A stretch of 64,000 nt of DNA from Trichuris trichiura (taxonomy: Eukaryota > Nematoda > Enoplea > Trichinellida > Trichuridae), in the NCBI GenBank assembly GCA_037903355.1, contig JBAJFE010000055.1:310001-374000 (forward strand). Direction: 5' to 3'. Of this stretch, positions 51,331-62,937 are shown one piece after another. Position numbers and translations under genes: made by a program. Positions within the stretch are counted from its first letter, which is position 1. Every line of letters begins with the position of its first letter. The notes beneath the pieces are model-generated. The model saw nothing but the letters and a program-made list of their open reading frames with translations, was not told the origin of the DNA and ran no database searches.

Positions 51331-54300
51331 TATGACTCGACGTTATCAGCAATCCACTGCCTAGAGACATTGGCATAAGCAACACCACTGAATAGTTAGT
51401 CGTTTGACTGGCATAGCTTGCTGGAACGACAGCATACCGTAACAAAATATCATCTCATAGATGTATTGCTTCTGTTTGGAACACTGGTAACCTCACAAAC
51501 CCATCTTTTAACGCATACTGTTAACTTGTCGCAGTTGTCATATCATAAATCAAGGCATCCTGCAACAGTGAAGCTTTCAAAAACTTTATGAGATAGCACA
51601 CACTTTTATATACGTACCTGCAACAAAAACACGCTTTCCAAGGACTTCGAGAAGTTGTAGAAAGCAAAGTCAATGAAATTCATGCATCTGCAAAACGCAG
51701 CGCTGAATGTCTTCATTCACGAGTCGAAGGAATCATAAAACAAGTGAAAGCTCCCAACGGAGAACTAGAAGTTTGTTTCAGCGACTGGACGCAACTAATC
51801 ATCATAAGAACATCGTTTCTTACGAAAGGTGAAAACTTAGAAAGGTGTTGCTGCTTGTCCGCCATCTGACTTTCGTGAAGGCTCAATATACATTCAACGA
51901 GTTCGGGCACTTGCAGGGAGCAATTAGCTACCGTAATTTAATCGGCGTGACGCGGTAGCCGCCAACATACGAACACTTCTGTGAACGTGTAACCACTCAT
52001 CACGGAGTAGCATACGCTGACAAGATGACCGTATTGTTTTGCTTCTTTGTTAGACGACGGAAGACAGTGAAATGGCTGAAACATGCTGCATGGAGCTTCT
52101 CCTTCAGTGTCACAAGCCAGTGCGTCCGTGTATGTGAACGAGGATTCTTTCGCTGCTCAAGAGAGCCCAGTAGAACAAAAATCGCCATTTCCGTTTTATC
52201 TTTATACGTCCCGCGCGGCTGTTGAAGGATACAACAGAGGCCGCTGAATCGATTACATCTTCGCTCACAACTGCAACCCATAGCGTGATTTTAACCTCCT
52301 ATTCAGTTAGAGAGAAGCGTGCTTATTGGAACAGCGGACGCAAGCAGTAATGAAGCGTTTCAGCTACAATACGCATGATTTTGCTTAGGTGAACTCATCC
52401 AACACTCAAAGAATCTGCCTTCTCCAATGCGCGGTGATCAACGTGACATGCGTACCTGACCGACCAGCAAAACCATTGGTCAGATAGTTGCATGACCTGA
52501 TTTAATTAAGTATTGTCCAATCCAGTGCTGGAAGAATGGTCAGCTTGAACCAGCACGTCTACTGCCGCCTTCACCTGCTAGCCTACCAATTTTTAATCGT
52601 TGGCATCCACTGCTCAGAATTTGGCTGTACAAACTGCAGGGCACATATGCCAAGTTGACGTCTAGTAAAAAAACGACATGCCAACTCGCATGCTTACGGA
52701 CACCAATTGGACATTGAGCCATCCAAGCAACATCTTTTGGTGCTGTTCAACTTCACCTTCAGTTCTGTACAAAGGGCACTCAAGCCAGATTTATCTACGG
52801 CAACATGTTCAACGACTTGGCCAACCTTTCAGTTTTCTACACAAAAGCATTCGTTCTGTGAAACAGACGCAAAAACATTCAGTCGTTTCATCAGTGGGCA
52901 GCTAATAAAGCACACGAGTCGATTTCAGCAAAGAGCACCTCCATAATCAGCCAACGGCCTGTATGAGCGATTAACAGGTCACGCCTGGGCGATTAACAGA
53001 AGCAACATTCTTCAAGAAACCATTTCAGCTTTCTTATCTTTTACATAATCCTTTGCGTGATAAGGTTGTCCATGATGAACAGTTTCAGGCATCCATTTGC
53101 ACTAGACCTAATTGCAAACAGCGCACGGAAAAAAGCATCCAATTTCTTTGCAGTTGCGTCATTGCGTTCCGCTATGACATAAATGCACGACGGTGCCTCG
53201 CTTAGTCGTCCGTTGAAGTATATTACCAGCTGAAATCAACAGCGAATGGCAGAGAATTACTTTTGAGTACACAGATCACGCCAATGCACTGATGCGCAGA
53301 AATAGTCAGAAAGTATACGAGACACGAGCCATAAATGTATACTTACCGTAAGGAACATTACTTCCATTCAGGTGTTTGAATAACATAAGAATTCAACCTC
53401 GCGCGATTTGAATCTTCAGCTAATATCGACACTTCGACTCCGTCACAGTGTACACGGGATATCACAAAGCGAATACCAATGTGTCCAACGGCCGCCATAG
53501 CAGCCAATAGTTGCACCATGTCCAGAAAAGCTTCTGAGCTTAAGCATAGACACAAGTCCTTCATCAATCAAAGCTTTCCTGTGATTGTAATGCAGACTGG
53601 CTTTCTTGCTATCAGGCACAGACCAAGTGGAGGCGTGAGTCATTTTGTTTGCGGACGTAAAGTACTATTGCGTTGAAATTCGACTGCGCGACGATGTGCT
53701 GCGCATCAGCAAAGTGTTTTGATGCTGCAATCACGATAGTGAGAAAGACAGTCGCAGTCGAAAGCCACTGGGTGTCTGTCATGACGTACTACAGCAGTGC
53801 CTAACTGTGCTCAAATGCGTTGAACAATACGTATGCCATGCGCAGACCCCTATTACCAGCTTTTCTTTCTTCCTACACGCATTTCTTCATTGCCAGCCGC
53901 CAAAGCTGTCCATTTCTTCGGTGAGTCTCCAACAGTCAAATAGCACAGAAGACTGGACTTGCTTTAACAAAGACTCCTTGAACGCAGGCAAAGTCGTTGA
54001 AGACAACCGTTTAAGCACAGAGCGTGTTCGTGACGGCGGTGGAGTATATAAATGGGAACAACAGTACGCCTGTTCCAGAAAGTGCCTTTGTATCAGGTCC
54101 TCTGCGTCTGTTACCCACGAGTAGTCCGCTTACCATGGGCAATGTGGTAGAGCCAAGGACGTGACCGCCCACTGGCCGCTAGATGTGATCCAGGAACTAG
54201 AGACTTCAACATACTGGCAGTATTATAAGCCGATAAAAAAGCGACGTCTTGATTTCCTTTTACGCACACGCAATAACAGAAGTCGCCAAGAATCCACTGT

Positions 54301-57300
54301 TTTCGCTGTAAAGTGCGCCAATGCATTGGATGGCTTCTTAGGTGCGCATCGTGCAGATTATTACACCATTAGAAATGATGTCGGAAGCTGATTAAGTTTT
54401 ATTTTCAGCACTCACATCAAGTGCAAGACATCGGAATCTTCGTGTAAATGAATCAGCACTCCGTTCAGCTTACAAAAGTCATCCCATTTGAAATATACGC
54501 TTCAGACGTGCAAGAGTCTTCATTGATGATGCAGAACGTAAGCCCACATTGCTCAGCGGAGCACCATTTTCATACGAAACATATTTGGTGAACATTTAAC
54601 ATTTAAAATATGCTCAGTGAATCTCTGGCACTGCTTGTATTCACAGAAACCGTGTAATAGGTAAGCAGCTATTCACTTTTTCTTTTTTCTTATTGAGTCA
54701 AAATTGGTCATCGTTCGAAACTACAAGTTCAATGTCGTAACCACAGCATTGTCGAAACTGTTCCACAAAGGAAGGCACAAAGAATTCTCCGTTGACTTCG
54801 TATGTGTTAGAGTTGTGTGGGAGGACAACAACATTCGACGAATATGTTTTCAGAGCACACTTCACTGTTTTCCAAAGAAGGAATATTTCACTTTGCATCC
54901 ATTGACACGCAGAACCAGCACTGCAAAAGGGGTGGATGATACTCATGTGAAGTGAGTAGCCGCCTTCTCTCATTAGCGTTTGGCAGTGTTTGGGATGCAC
55001 CAGTTATGTAGCAGCAGAACGTATAAATAACAGAGCCCACATTTGTCTCCCACTCGTAACGTCTATGTAAGTTCTGAAGAATTCGGTCTCCGCTGCACAT
55101 GTTGGCTTCTTCGTAGAAGCCTTAATGTTGTGTTCAGTGTTCAACAGTGACGTCCTCAAAATGCTAGAGGCACTGATGAGTGCGTGGATCAGTACTAGTA
55201 GCCTGTGAGATAACCTCGATAAGGCACCGAAAAAGACACCGATGAACAGTGCACAAGCTTACCAACAAGGGAAGAACAAACCTGAACAGACATTTTTCAC
55301 GGACATGAAAGCAACAGAGAAGGAGGGTTAGTCAAGAATGCCTGTAGTTCTCCACAATTGGGAATGCTCAGCCATGTCAGTTCACAAACTGGGTGGTTGT
55401 TCAAAGCCAATTAGCTGGCCGGTCAACGCGCACATTCTTCCACGAACCAACCGGAATTGGAAGTTTTCTTCAACGCAGATAATGGAGTGAGTTCTTTGGA
55501 CTAGCGGAAATATGCAAGAGCGGCAGGCGCTTCTGTGGTTGCGCCGGCGAAATTTCAGTTGCCTGACCTGAGTTCTCCCGTATGGTAGCAGTTAACGGAA
55601 GGCAGAAGTCAATTGCAAGTCACACTGTCATAGCTTCACCTTTCGTCGGCCTTTCACAGGTAATGCGACTTTTCGATACCAGAATGTATGGCGGGATTTC
55701 ATCTGGTAGCGGAAACGCGTCAGTCGCAGTAGTCGTAGGTATAACAAGAATATCAATGCGGAGTCAGTATCTTTCACCATAGGCACTCTCACTTGAGTGC
55801 ACGCAGCACCTCACATGACTGGGCTGCTGCCAGCATACTGTTACCAGTCCGCTGGCGCCCATGCTGAGTAATTGCATTACGGGTTTTTAAAGTGGGCACG
55901 CTGCCTCTATACCACAGACACAACTGCTTCGCTTTCATTTGCTGTTCTTCTTCATAGCTGACTTAGTTTATTGCTGTTTTGTGCTTTATTTGTTCCGTCG
56001 CTGAGTTCCATTTTTCACACCTGCTTCTCTCTTCATCAGTTATTCTTTCAGCGCACACATTGGACATAAGCCATCCTGCCAGGTAAAGCTATCAGCTTCT
56101 GCCATTCTAACTTCGAAAGCTACGGTTTGGTTTTCTGAAAATCCAAACAGCACCTTGGCTTTCCAGTGCGCTTTGAAGTGACGCGTAGAGTAGTCAAGAT
56201 ACGTGTTCGCCTTTCACGGCTCAGGAAATGGAAACAAATCACGACTTGGAAGTCAGCAGGAGGACAGCGTCAATCGAGATTGACGGCGAATAGTAATAGT
56301 AGTATACCTCTGAGCAGCACCATTACTTCAGATTTTAGCATTATAGTCACCGTTTCAAGAGGTGTTCACCGCAACTTCATAGACCGACCTGCGTTGACTG
56401 CATAGGATTGAAAGACGGCAGCAAACCAGACACGTGCACAGCGCTCTGCTCTGTCCATAGTAAGTACGGTTGTTTTGTTCAACAGATGAACATTAACACA
56501 TCCAAATGGGCGACCGCTCACAAATGTTCAACTAAGCATCAATGGGAAAAATTACCCTGTGCAGTAGCGCCGGAAGGGACGTTAACCAAACGTTGTTTAC
56601 CATTGTGGACCATCATATGACCGCCATGAGACGGAACTTCACTATGACGTGTGCTCATGAGCCACATGTGACCATCATGTGATCATAACTGCTCAGTACT
56701 CGAGCGAGGTCAAATGGAGGTCACGAGGAAAGCTTACCTTCGCTTCGTGGAGTGAAATGTTGTAGGCTGTAGCGCATCAACTTGATTAAACAACGTAAAT
56801 AGTTGAAGTCTCAGTTGGATTGCGTAAATGTTTCCAGGCAGAGAGGAGCGCTGAACATTCGCTCACTTGAAACAACCTTTGAGCTTTCAGTGTTTCCACA
56901 AAACACTTCATAGCTTCTCCTTCAGATTTTCCGAATAGCAAGTATGCTGGTAGTAACATTTGTAGAAGTTGTTTCTCGGTAAAAGCGAGCTCTGAACACT
57001 ATGGACGATTCATTTCGCAAAAGAATCAGAGATATAGCGTCGAGTATAAGCTTCTGCTTCCGAGATTTCAGCATCTCAAAACTGCTTCAATGTCTTGTAA
57101 GCACTGTGTGATCAATCAACCAACAATGCAGAAATGGAAACAACACATGAGTGTTAGTTTCTATTGGTCCATAGACTCTGCTGGCCGACTTCAGCAGTGC
57201 GGTGAAATTAAAAATGACCACAGACAGTATATGCTTTCCTCGCTGCGATTAAATTGAACAGATGTAAAGACAATGCGGTCAGTCGAATAAATGGTTTTCC

Positions 57301-57440
57301 ACAAACCAACAATGGCGAAAAGACTAAGGTGGAACCCGCACAGACGCTACCAGAAACACTAACATTCTATTCGTGCAGAAAAGAGCAAATGGTTTCCTCA
57401 AAGTGTTCATGATTAGACGACCTTATCAGCAATCCACTGG
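51330..57440 (-). repeat. Right-arm unit R2 (nearly full unit)
   Basis: On the minus strand this runs through the whole unit body in the same order as L1 and L2, about 6.1 kb, and continues without a break into the right-arm extension. L3 joins unit to extension the same way, so the two arms share architecture as well as sequence. Confidence 0.7.
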
Positions 57441-59032
57441 CAGCAGACATATCTGCAAACATCAGCCAGCACCTGCCAGTTAATCGGTGCAGCTGCATAG
57501 CTTGCTGAAAGGACGGCTTGTTTTATAAGTGATCATCTCATGTATGCAGTGTTCGCTTTTGAGCAACTGATTACTTCATGAACTGATGTCTTAAAAATTG
57601 CTGTTAACTTGTCACAGTCGTCATATCGTAAACGGCGGCATCCTACAACAGTAAACTATTCAGAAACTGTTTGAGAAAGTATTTTCCTTCATATACGTAC
57701 GTGCAATGGAGGCATACTTTTTGGTGACTTCAGAACGTTGCAGAATGCACAGCGGCGGGCATCCAAGCAGCTACGTGACGCTCCGGTGAATATATCCATT
57801 CACGATTGCAAGGAATCGTGAAAACAGTGAAAGGTCCCAAAGGAGAATACGACGTGTTTTTCAGCGACTGGGCGCCATTGGTCGTCATGAAAACCTTCTC
57901 TCTTAGAGGAAAAGAAAACTTGGAATGTTTTGCCATTTGTCTGCCGTCTGACTTTCTTGGAAGCCCAATAAACATTCGACAAGTTCAGGCATTTGCAGGG
58001 AGCATTTAGCCACCGTAATTTAATCGCCGTGAGATACTAATGTCTTGCTTAGGAACGGTTCTGCGAAAGTTTAACAACTCCTTCGGGAGCACCATACGCT
58101 GATAAGATGACCACGTTAGTTAACTTCTTTAGGAATGGAAAGTTGTGAGGTGGCCGACACAAGCTGAATGCAAACTCAGGTCGATTCGTTTCTTGAAATG
58201 GATCGCAGGTATAGCGTTGACTATAATCTTCTTCTTCCATGGTATGGGCAAGTGAAAAATAGTTCGACGTCACGTACATAGTGTAATATCAGATCAACGT
58301 TCCATGCTTCATTAGAAAAGAATGTATTTGATGTCCTGATCAATACACGACAAAGAGAATTGTGAAGGAGAGGGAGAGAGAGACGCAACAGGACGACACA
58401 AGCGCAGTATTCACACTGACCACCACCGCCGGCAATGACCGCTTTATATACCTTTTCTCTGAGTAAATACCTCGGGTCATTGCATAATTGCGTGTTTGCC
58501 ACGCGCTTCCCTAATTGTTGAAGTTAAATGATTGGTCAGTTTGGCCACGGCTAACTTCGGTGACCTTCCTCGTGACCGCCGGGGTCACATGAGCACTTGT
58601 TTATTACACATAGATTATGACTAATCAATCGGCAGTGCGGAAATGGAAACAACACATGAGTATACTTACCATCCATTCATACTCATCACTGTGGAGGTAC
58701 ATCTGCTGTCCGACTTTAACCTGCAGTGAAATTGAAATTGACCACAGACAATGGAAGTTTTTCTCGCTACGATTAAATTGAACAAGTGTCCTCTCAGCCG
58801 GAGAGTAAAGACAGTAGGGACAGTCAAATAAACGCTTTTGCACCAACCAAGTATGTCGAAATTTCTACGATAGAAACGGGCACAGTCACAAGTCAATGTA
58901 ATTTACGAACGGGGGCAGAGTCATCGCAAACAAAGGTGCAGTCGCAATTCAGAACTGAATGCGAAATACCGCACCTGCGCTTGCTCCATGCAAGTGCAGT
59001 TACCATTAACGGATTGTGAGGTTACATCTCTT
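57440..59032 (-). repeat. Right-arm unit R1 (head plus 3' end, internally deleted)
   Basis: The minus strand from 59,032 to 58,178 matches the head of L1 (18,403 to ~19,285). At 58,178 it jumps to the late part of the unit (as 24,767 onward in L1) and continues to 57,440. About 5.4 kb of unit body is missing. The junction falls within CGACCT/GAGTTT. Confidence 0.75.
58417..58450 (-). promoter_or_regulatory. Core promoter of the right head: TATA box and initiator
   Basis: The minus strand carries TATATAAAG at 58450-58442 and an initiator TCAGT with its A at 58417, again 33 bp from the first T. It is preceded by an inverted CCAAT at 58531-58535. It mirrors the left head and points inward on the opposite strand. 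Confidence 0.55.
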
Positions 59033-61150
59033 GTTTACGCGGTAAATAGAAAGCATTGCAAAATAATGCATAATGTGCTAGGATATATAGCATAACTTCG
59101 TAAGTAGATACTCGAAATTAATTTAAAATATTCATATCAATTAAGGAACTGGTTGGGTCCTCTTTCTCAGCGGAAATTTGAAAGCTCTTCAGTCGTCCCT
59201 TTTGGAAGAATGCTAGCTGTGTTCTGTGGGAGATGTTTCACTTTGTTTTTGAGTTAATCAGTCTGGCTTCGGCAAACTTACTGATGGATCACCACCATCT
59301 GTCTGTTTAATGTGTGATGCCCTACCTTAGGTCACACTTTACCTTTGCCATTTCTTGCTGATCATTGCCAGCAAGCAGAGTGGCTTGCCGTTTACATTTA
59401 TTTAGCACGGTTTTGCTTAGCTGTTACTGCAAACTAATCTGAATAGCGCGCCTTACGATTGTGTTTCTATTAAAAACTATCTAAGCCTTTTACGGGTCCG
59501 CGTGTAAACTTCAAAGGTGCCAAATTTACCCGCTGTTCAAGCAAGGAAGCATAAACTTCTATACTCAGCTGAAACATAGCCAATACGAAAATTAGTAAAC
59601 GTAATTAACTATTTGGCACAGCTGGAAACTTCTCTGTTTTTTGCCGCCTTGCCTTAATAGCTAACTGGATTTTATCTGTTTAAGATACGCTTTTATAGTT
59701 TCAATCAATGATCCGCTGAGACCTTGCTGAAAACTTTTTCGCCATTTTTGTTTGGTCTAAAATCGTAAGTAGACCGAAACGTCGGTATGTCAACATTTGG
59801 AAAGGTTGAAAGCCTGACTTCGTCAGTCTTTCCAGCTGTCTCTAAATTTCAAATCATTCTGGCTTTCGTCTATTCAGACGTCCAAGTTTTCAGGTTAAGA
59901 GTTTAACCCTGTGTAGTGAATTCAAAGGGACGGTGTTTATGTGATAGAAGCAGCACCAAAACGGTGGTGGTCATTCGCCCGCCTTTATTCAGCTCTTTGT
60001 CTGCTAATGGTTTGTCTCCCACTTGTTGTCGCGTTCAGCCGTTAGCGGTAGTTAGTCAGTCTATTGTTTCAGTGTTCACGATTCGTCCTAATCGTACGTT
60101 GCAGCTTGTTTTTAGTTTTAATTCATTTCTTTTGGTTTGCTGAGTTTGCCATAGGCCATGAAAGCTGAAAATTCTGGTCATAGTTATGTTCACAGGAAAA
60201 GCACCGCGTTAACAGATTTTGTCCACATTTTTTGGTAGTATCGATTTTCAAGTATCTAGTTTAAGTTTCTTCTTTTCGGTCGTCCTATTGAGCAAACTTA
60301 TACAGGCGTCCGCGCTAAATTGGGTATCCATCCATATGAGGCGGCTTTTATATTCATTGAAGTTGCTCACAATTTCTGGTATCTAAAAATGCCTTTATTA
60401 AGGGTGACATTGAGATTGGTTTTTACTTACCTTTCCCAACTAACAAACTTGATGATAGTTTGTCCATTCTCTTGCTATTCTTTTTTTAATAGTTCAATGA
60501 ACCTCTAAAGCTAAGAATCACGCAGAACCATCAGTTTTTGAATCTTGCTTTGTCATCCTTCAGTTGCACTGTTAGTTCTGCACTTCCCGTTGAGCAGTGA
60601 GGTGTAATTCTTCCATGTTTCTGGTGGCAAGTTTGGACGTTCGAGACATCTACTGTTTCAGCCACGGAAGTACATCTTCTCAACATAGTCTTTCCCAAAC
60701 ACGTCGCTGACTACGGAACAAGAGCATTTGCAAAATGTGGGATTACATTATTCTGAATTTTTCTCTATTAATATGCTGATTCATTCGTTGGTATGGCATT
60801 TTGTAGTTTACTTACAAGTGAGCTGGACTGACCAAAGCCGGGAGCTGAAGATGAATTATATATAGCATGTTTATATTTAATCGGAAGTAGCTGCTGCTCT
60901 TACCCTATCGACCGGTTCTGTGAAAATGGTTAGCTTATCGTATATCTGAGTCATCAGGAATGGTTGGCCAAATCAGGGTTGCAACCTTTTTGAATGCTGA
61001 GTTCTCGATACTTCGATCTATCCACGGTTTTGTCCAAATCGGGATTTCGATTTATTAACGATTTGGCCAGGTGTGAAAATGCTATTACCGGTAGATGTTG
61101 TATTATTGTTTTTAAATATAAACAAAGTTTGGAAGTAACACCTGTTATGC
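59033..61150. other. Right flank of the complex, no recognisable genes
   Basis: About 2.1 kb with only short open frames and no domain that I can name. It contains two small hairpins near 59754-59832. A block at ~59,930-60,120 is rich in short direct motifs and could be a decayed LTR or foldback end, but I cannot support that. Confidence 0.5.
59754..59832 (+). other. Two hairpins, one followed by GAAAC
   Basis: GGTCTA (59754-59759) pairs with TAGACC (59770-59775), followed directly by GAAAC, as after stem II of a hammerhead ribozyme. The expected CUGAUGA before the stem is absent, so a working ribozyme is not supported. A second hairpin (59808-59818 against 59822-59832, 11 bp with one mismatch, 3-nt loop) follows. 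Confidence 0.3.
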
Positions 61151-61640
61151 TGGAAACAAAGGTCTTAACAGGATCCCTTGTTTGTGGGTGTCCTTAGTAC
61201 AAATTATGCCCCGAACGGTACGCGCAAAAACGTAATGCTTCTTCAGCTACACATGCGTCCGCCCAGGTCGATTGCCACAGACCTACTTTGCAGCCACTTT
61301 ACAGGGGCCCGTATCGCGTTATCGAGCGTGCGCCCAAGTTCCACCTCCTCAAGCTCTGAGTGGAGTCGACACTGTCCCAGCCGATAAGCTGAAATGAACA
61401 TTCCTTTTAGCCCCGTTGCCTGAAACGAGCCAGCAATCTTCTGACGACTATCCTATGCTATCCACTTCCGACGCGCAGCGCCTCCCTTCCTCTCCGGCCA
61501 CTACTCCTTCTGACCGAATGCCTCATCCTCCAAAATTGAAGAAGCATACCAGTGTTTCTCAAGCGGAAGGCCATTTGGGCCCCCTAAGAAGGCTTCCGAA
61601 TCTCTGGGTCCCCTATTCTAATTGGCCAATTTCAGCGCAC
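61150..61640 (+). mobile_element. Ty3/Gypsy polyprotein C-terminus, decayed fragment
   Basis: LQPLYRGPYRVIERAPKF followed by HLLKL matches the C-terminal region of Gypsy integrase (pattern PxYxGPYRVxxRxxK). After a stop and frameshift, VDTVPADKLK continues as the usual VSVDRLKPA-like motif. A proline/serine-rich end follows (61416-61640). At least two disruptions make it a pseudogene. No LTR or reverse transcriptase is visible in the window. Confidence 0.7.
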
Positions 61641-61726
61641 TGATAGGCTGAAATGATTGTGACGCTAGAAGGTCAACTATATCTGTACAGATTTATTTCT
61701 GCAAGCTGTTTTTCGAGAATTCAGGG

Positions 61727-62300
61727 TCAGCTGCTTGGCTCGTCCAGATGCGATCGAGCTAGCCCGTCGATGTTGGGCTCGACCGAGGCAACTCGCAGAC
61801 AGAGATCGCCGCGGATGACTATTTGTAGCTGATTGCGTTTCTTGGTCATTAGGTCCGTAACGATACTAAATGCGCGCTCCACTAGACTCGATGAGAGAAG
61901 AAGAATCAGTAAATTTTTTACAGCATCCCATACGCCAGGACGCAACTCCGGGACTTCTTTCTGCAGCCAAAACTGTTGATAACCCTGTAATAAACAGGCC
62001 TTCAGCTCTACGTTCGATTGCAACTCCAGCAGCTCTTCTTGCAGCGACATCTCTTGCAAAACTGGAGCAAGCGTAGGAGAAAAGCAACTGTACAGACAAA
62101 GCGTTTGCGGAAAACGCGTGAGCAACACGCAATTCCCTGTCCGTAATGCCAACACGCGCTAATCGCTGGTTGAATAGTAAAGCAGGCGCAAATATATCAC
62201 AAAAACTATGGTGCATTCTGATCAGGCGGGCAGCTATTCTCTGATGTGAATCGTGTGCTTTACGTTCAATGCTTCTCAGCAGAAAGCTTCCCTTACTCAA
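61727..62300 (-). mobile_element. hAT transposase C-terminal dimerisation domain, fragment
   Basis: The 142-codon minus-strand frame 62155-61727 ends with the hAT-C signature: FWLQKEVPELRPG, LLILLLSSSLVERAFSIVT, MTKKRNQLQ, LRVASVEPNIDGL, and a terminal SHLDEPSS. This closely follows the ZBED/SCAND3-like hAT pattern of tyrosine-cysteine-glutamate-like core, TKKRN and final SH. The catalytic core and BED finger are absent upstream, so it is a 3' remnant. A second minus-strand frame, 62300-61866, is an out-of-frame shadow. Confidence 0.8.
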
Positions 62301-62604
62301 CCCTACGCCGGGAAGGTCACCGTGTCAAACCTGCGATCCCTTCTGCCGCGTGTTCTGAATGGTCATTTTCACGAGTGGTGATTGGTTCATGTGCTGGACT
62401 GCGGAGTAGCCGGCACCACGTATAGCATGCAACGTTATCTTAACCAGTACGCACAGTATCCATCTGAGTGAAGCGTCTGCGAAGTAAAACAGGCACATTT
62501 ACGCTCAGCAGGAAGATATCCTCGCTCAACTAGCCGTTGTGCAGCTAATGGACGTGTGCAGGGCGCGGGAGATGACCGTGGCGTAATATTCAACATGAAT
62601 CTGC

Positions 62605-62937
62605 TTGCTTTTCTTTCGCCTACTGTGCGCAGGTTCTAGAAAGAGCATTCTTTTATACTTCCGTCTTCGCGCCGCTCGAAACTGTCCAGATGAGTCCGAA
62701 CATCTCTTTGTATACTATAGATGCTTAATAATGATGACCATAAAACTGCACAATGGAAGCCGCGTATTGATGACCACTAAGCACGCTTCTCGGTGCGCAC
62801 TCAACCCGCAACCGAAGAGAATGTGCCAGAAGGACTTTTTTCACCTAAGACGTATAAAGGAGGCGCTTTACATCAAAAGCAACTCCACCATCAACCACGA
62901 CACTGGGTGGCAATTACTATGGTATGGGCTCCGCTAA
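62605..62937 (+). mobile_element. Possible Penelope-like retroelement C-terminus, fragment
   Basis: A 110-codon frame ends with HLRRIKEALYIKSNSTINHD and then TGWQLLW. This resembles the conserved end of reverse transcriptases that carry a GIY-YIG nuclease (pattern (R/K)R(R/K)(I/L)KEAxxI ... (N)RDxGxxL). The GIY-YIG core itself is not recognisable upstream. The call rests on this one motif, recalled from the family and not searched. Confidence 0.45.

Larger units (their letters stand above)
18403..59032. repeat. 40.6-kb inverted-repeat complex of ~6.6-kb units
   Basis: The two ends match as inverted repeats: the plus strand from 18403 and the minus strand from 59032 both read AAGAGATGTAACCTCAC and continue collinearly inward. 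The left arm (18403 to ~41815, plus) and right arm (~45920 to 59032, minus) are made of diverged copies of the same unit. Anchors recur in order. For example, the block around GGAAGCAGAAGCTTAT lies at 19,240, 25,855, 32,465 and, inverted, near 57,060. The block ACTCATGTCTCC lies at 22,697, 29,277 and 32,540 and, inverted, near 53,640. Identity ranges by eye from ~80% to near 100%. I saw no target-site duplication. No transposase, reverse transcriptase or other domain lies inside the units. Confidence 0.85.

Noticed and set aside
18403..59032. Maverick/Polinton, Helitron or herpes-like giant element
   Set aside because: No DNA polymerase B, integrase, ATPase, Rep/helicase or capsid-type frame is visible in any unit.
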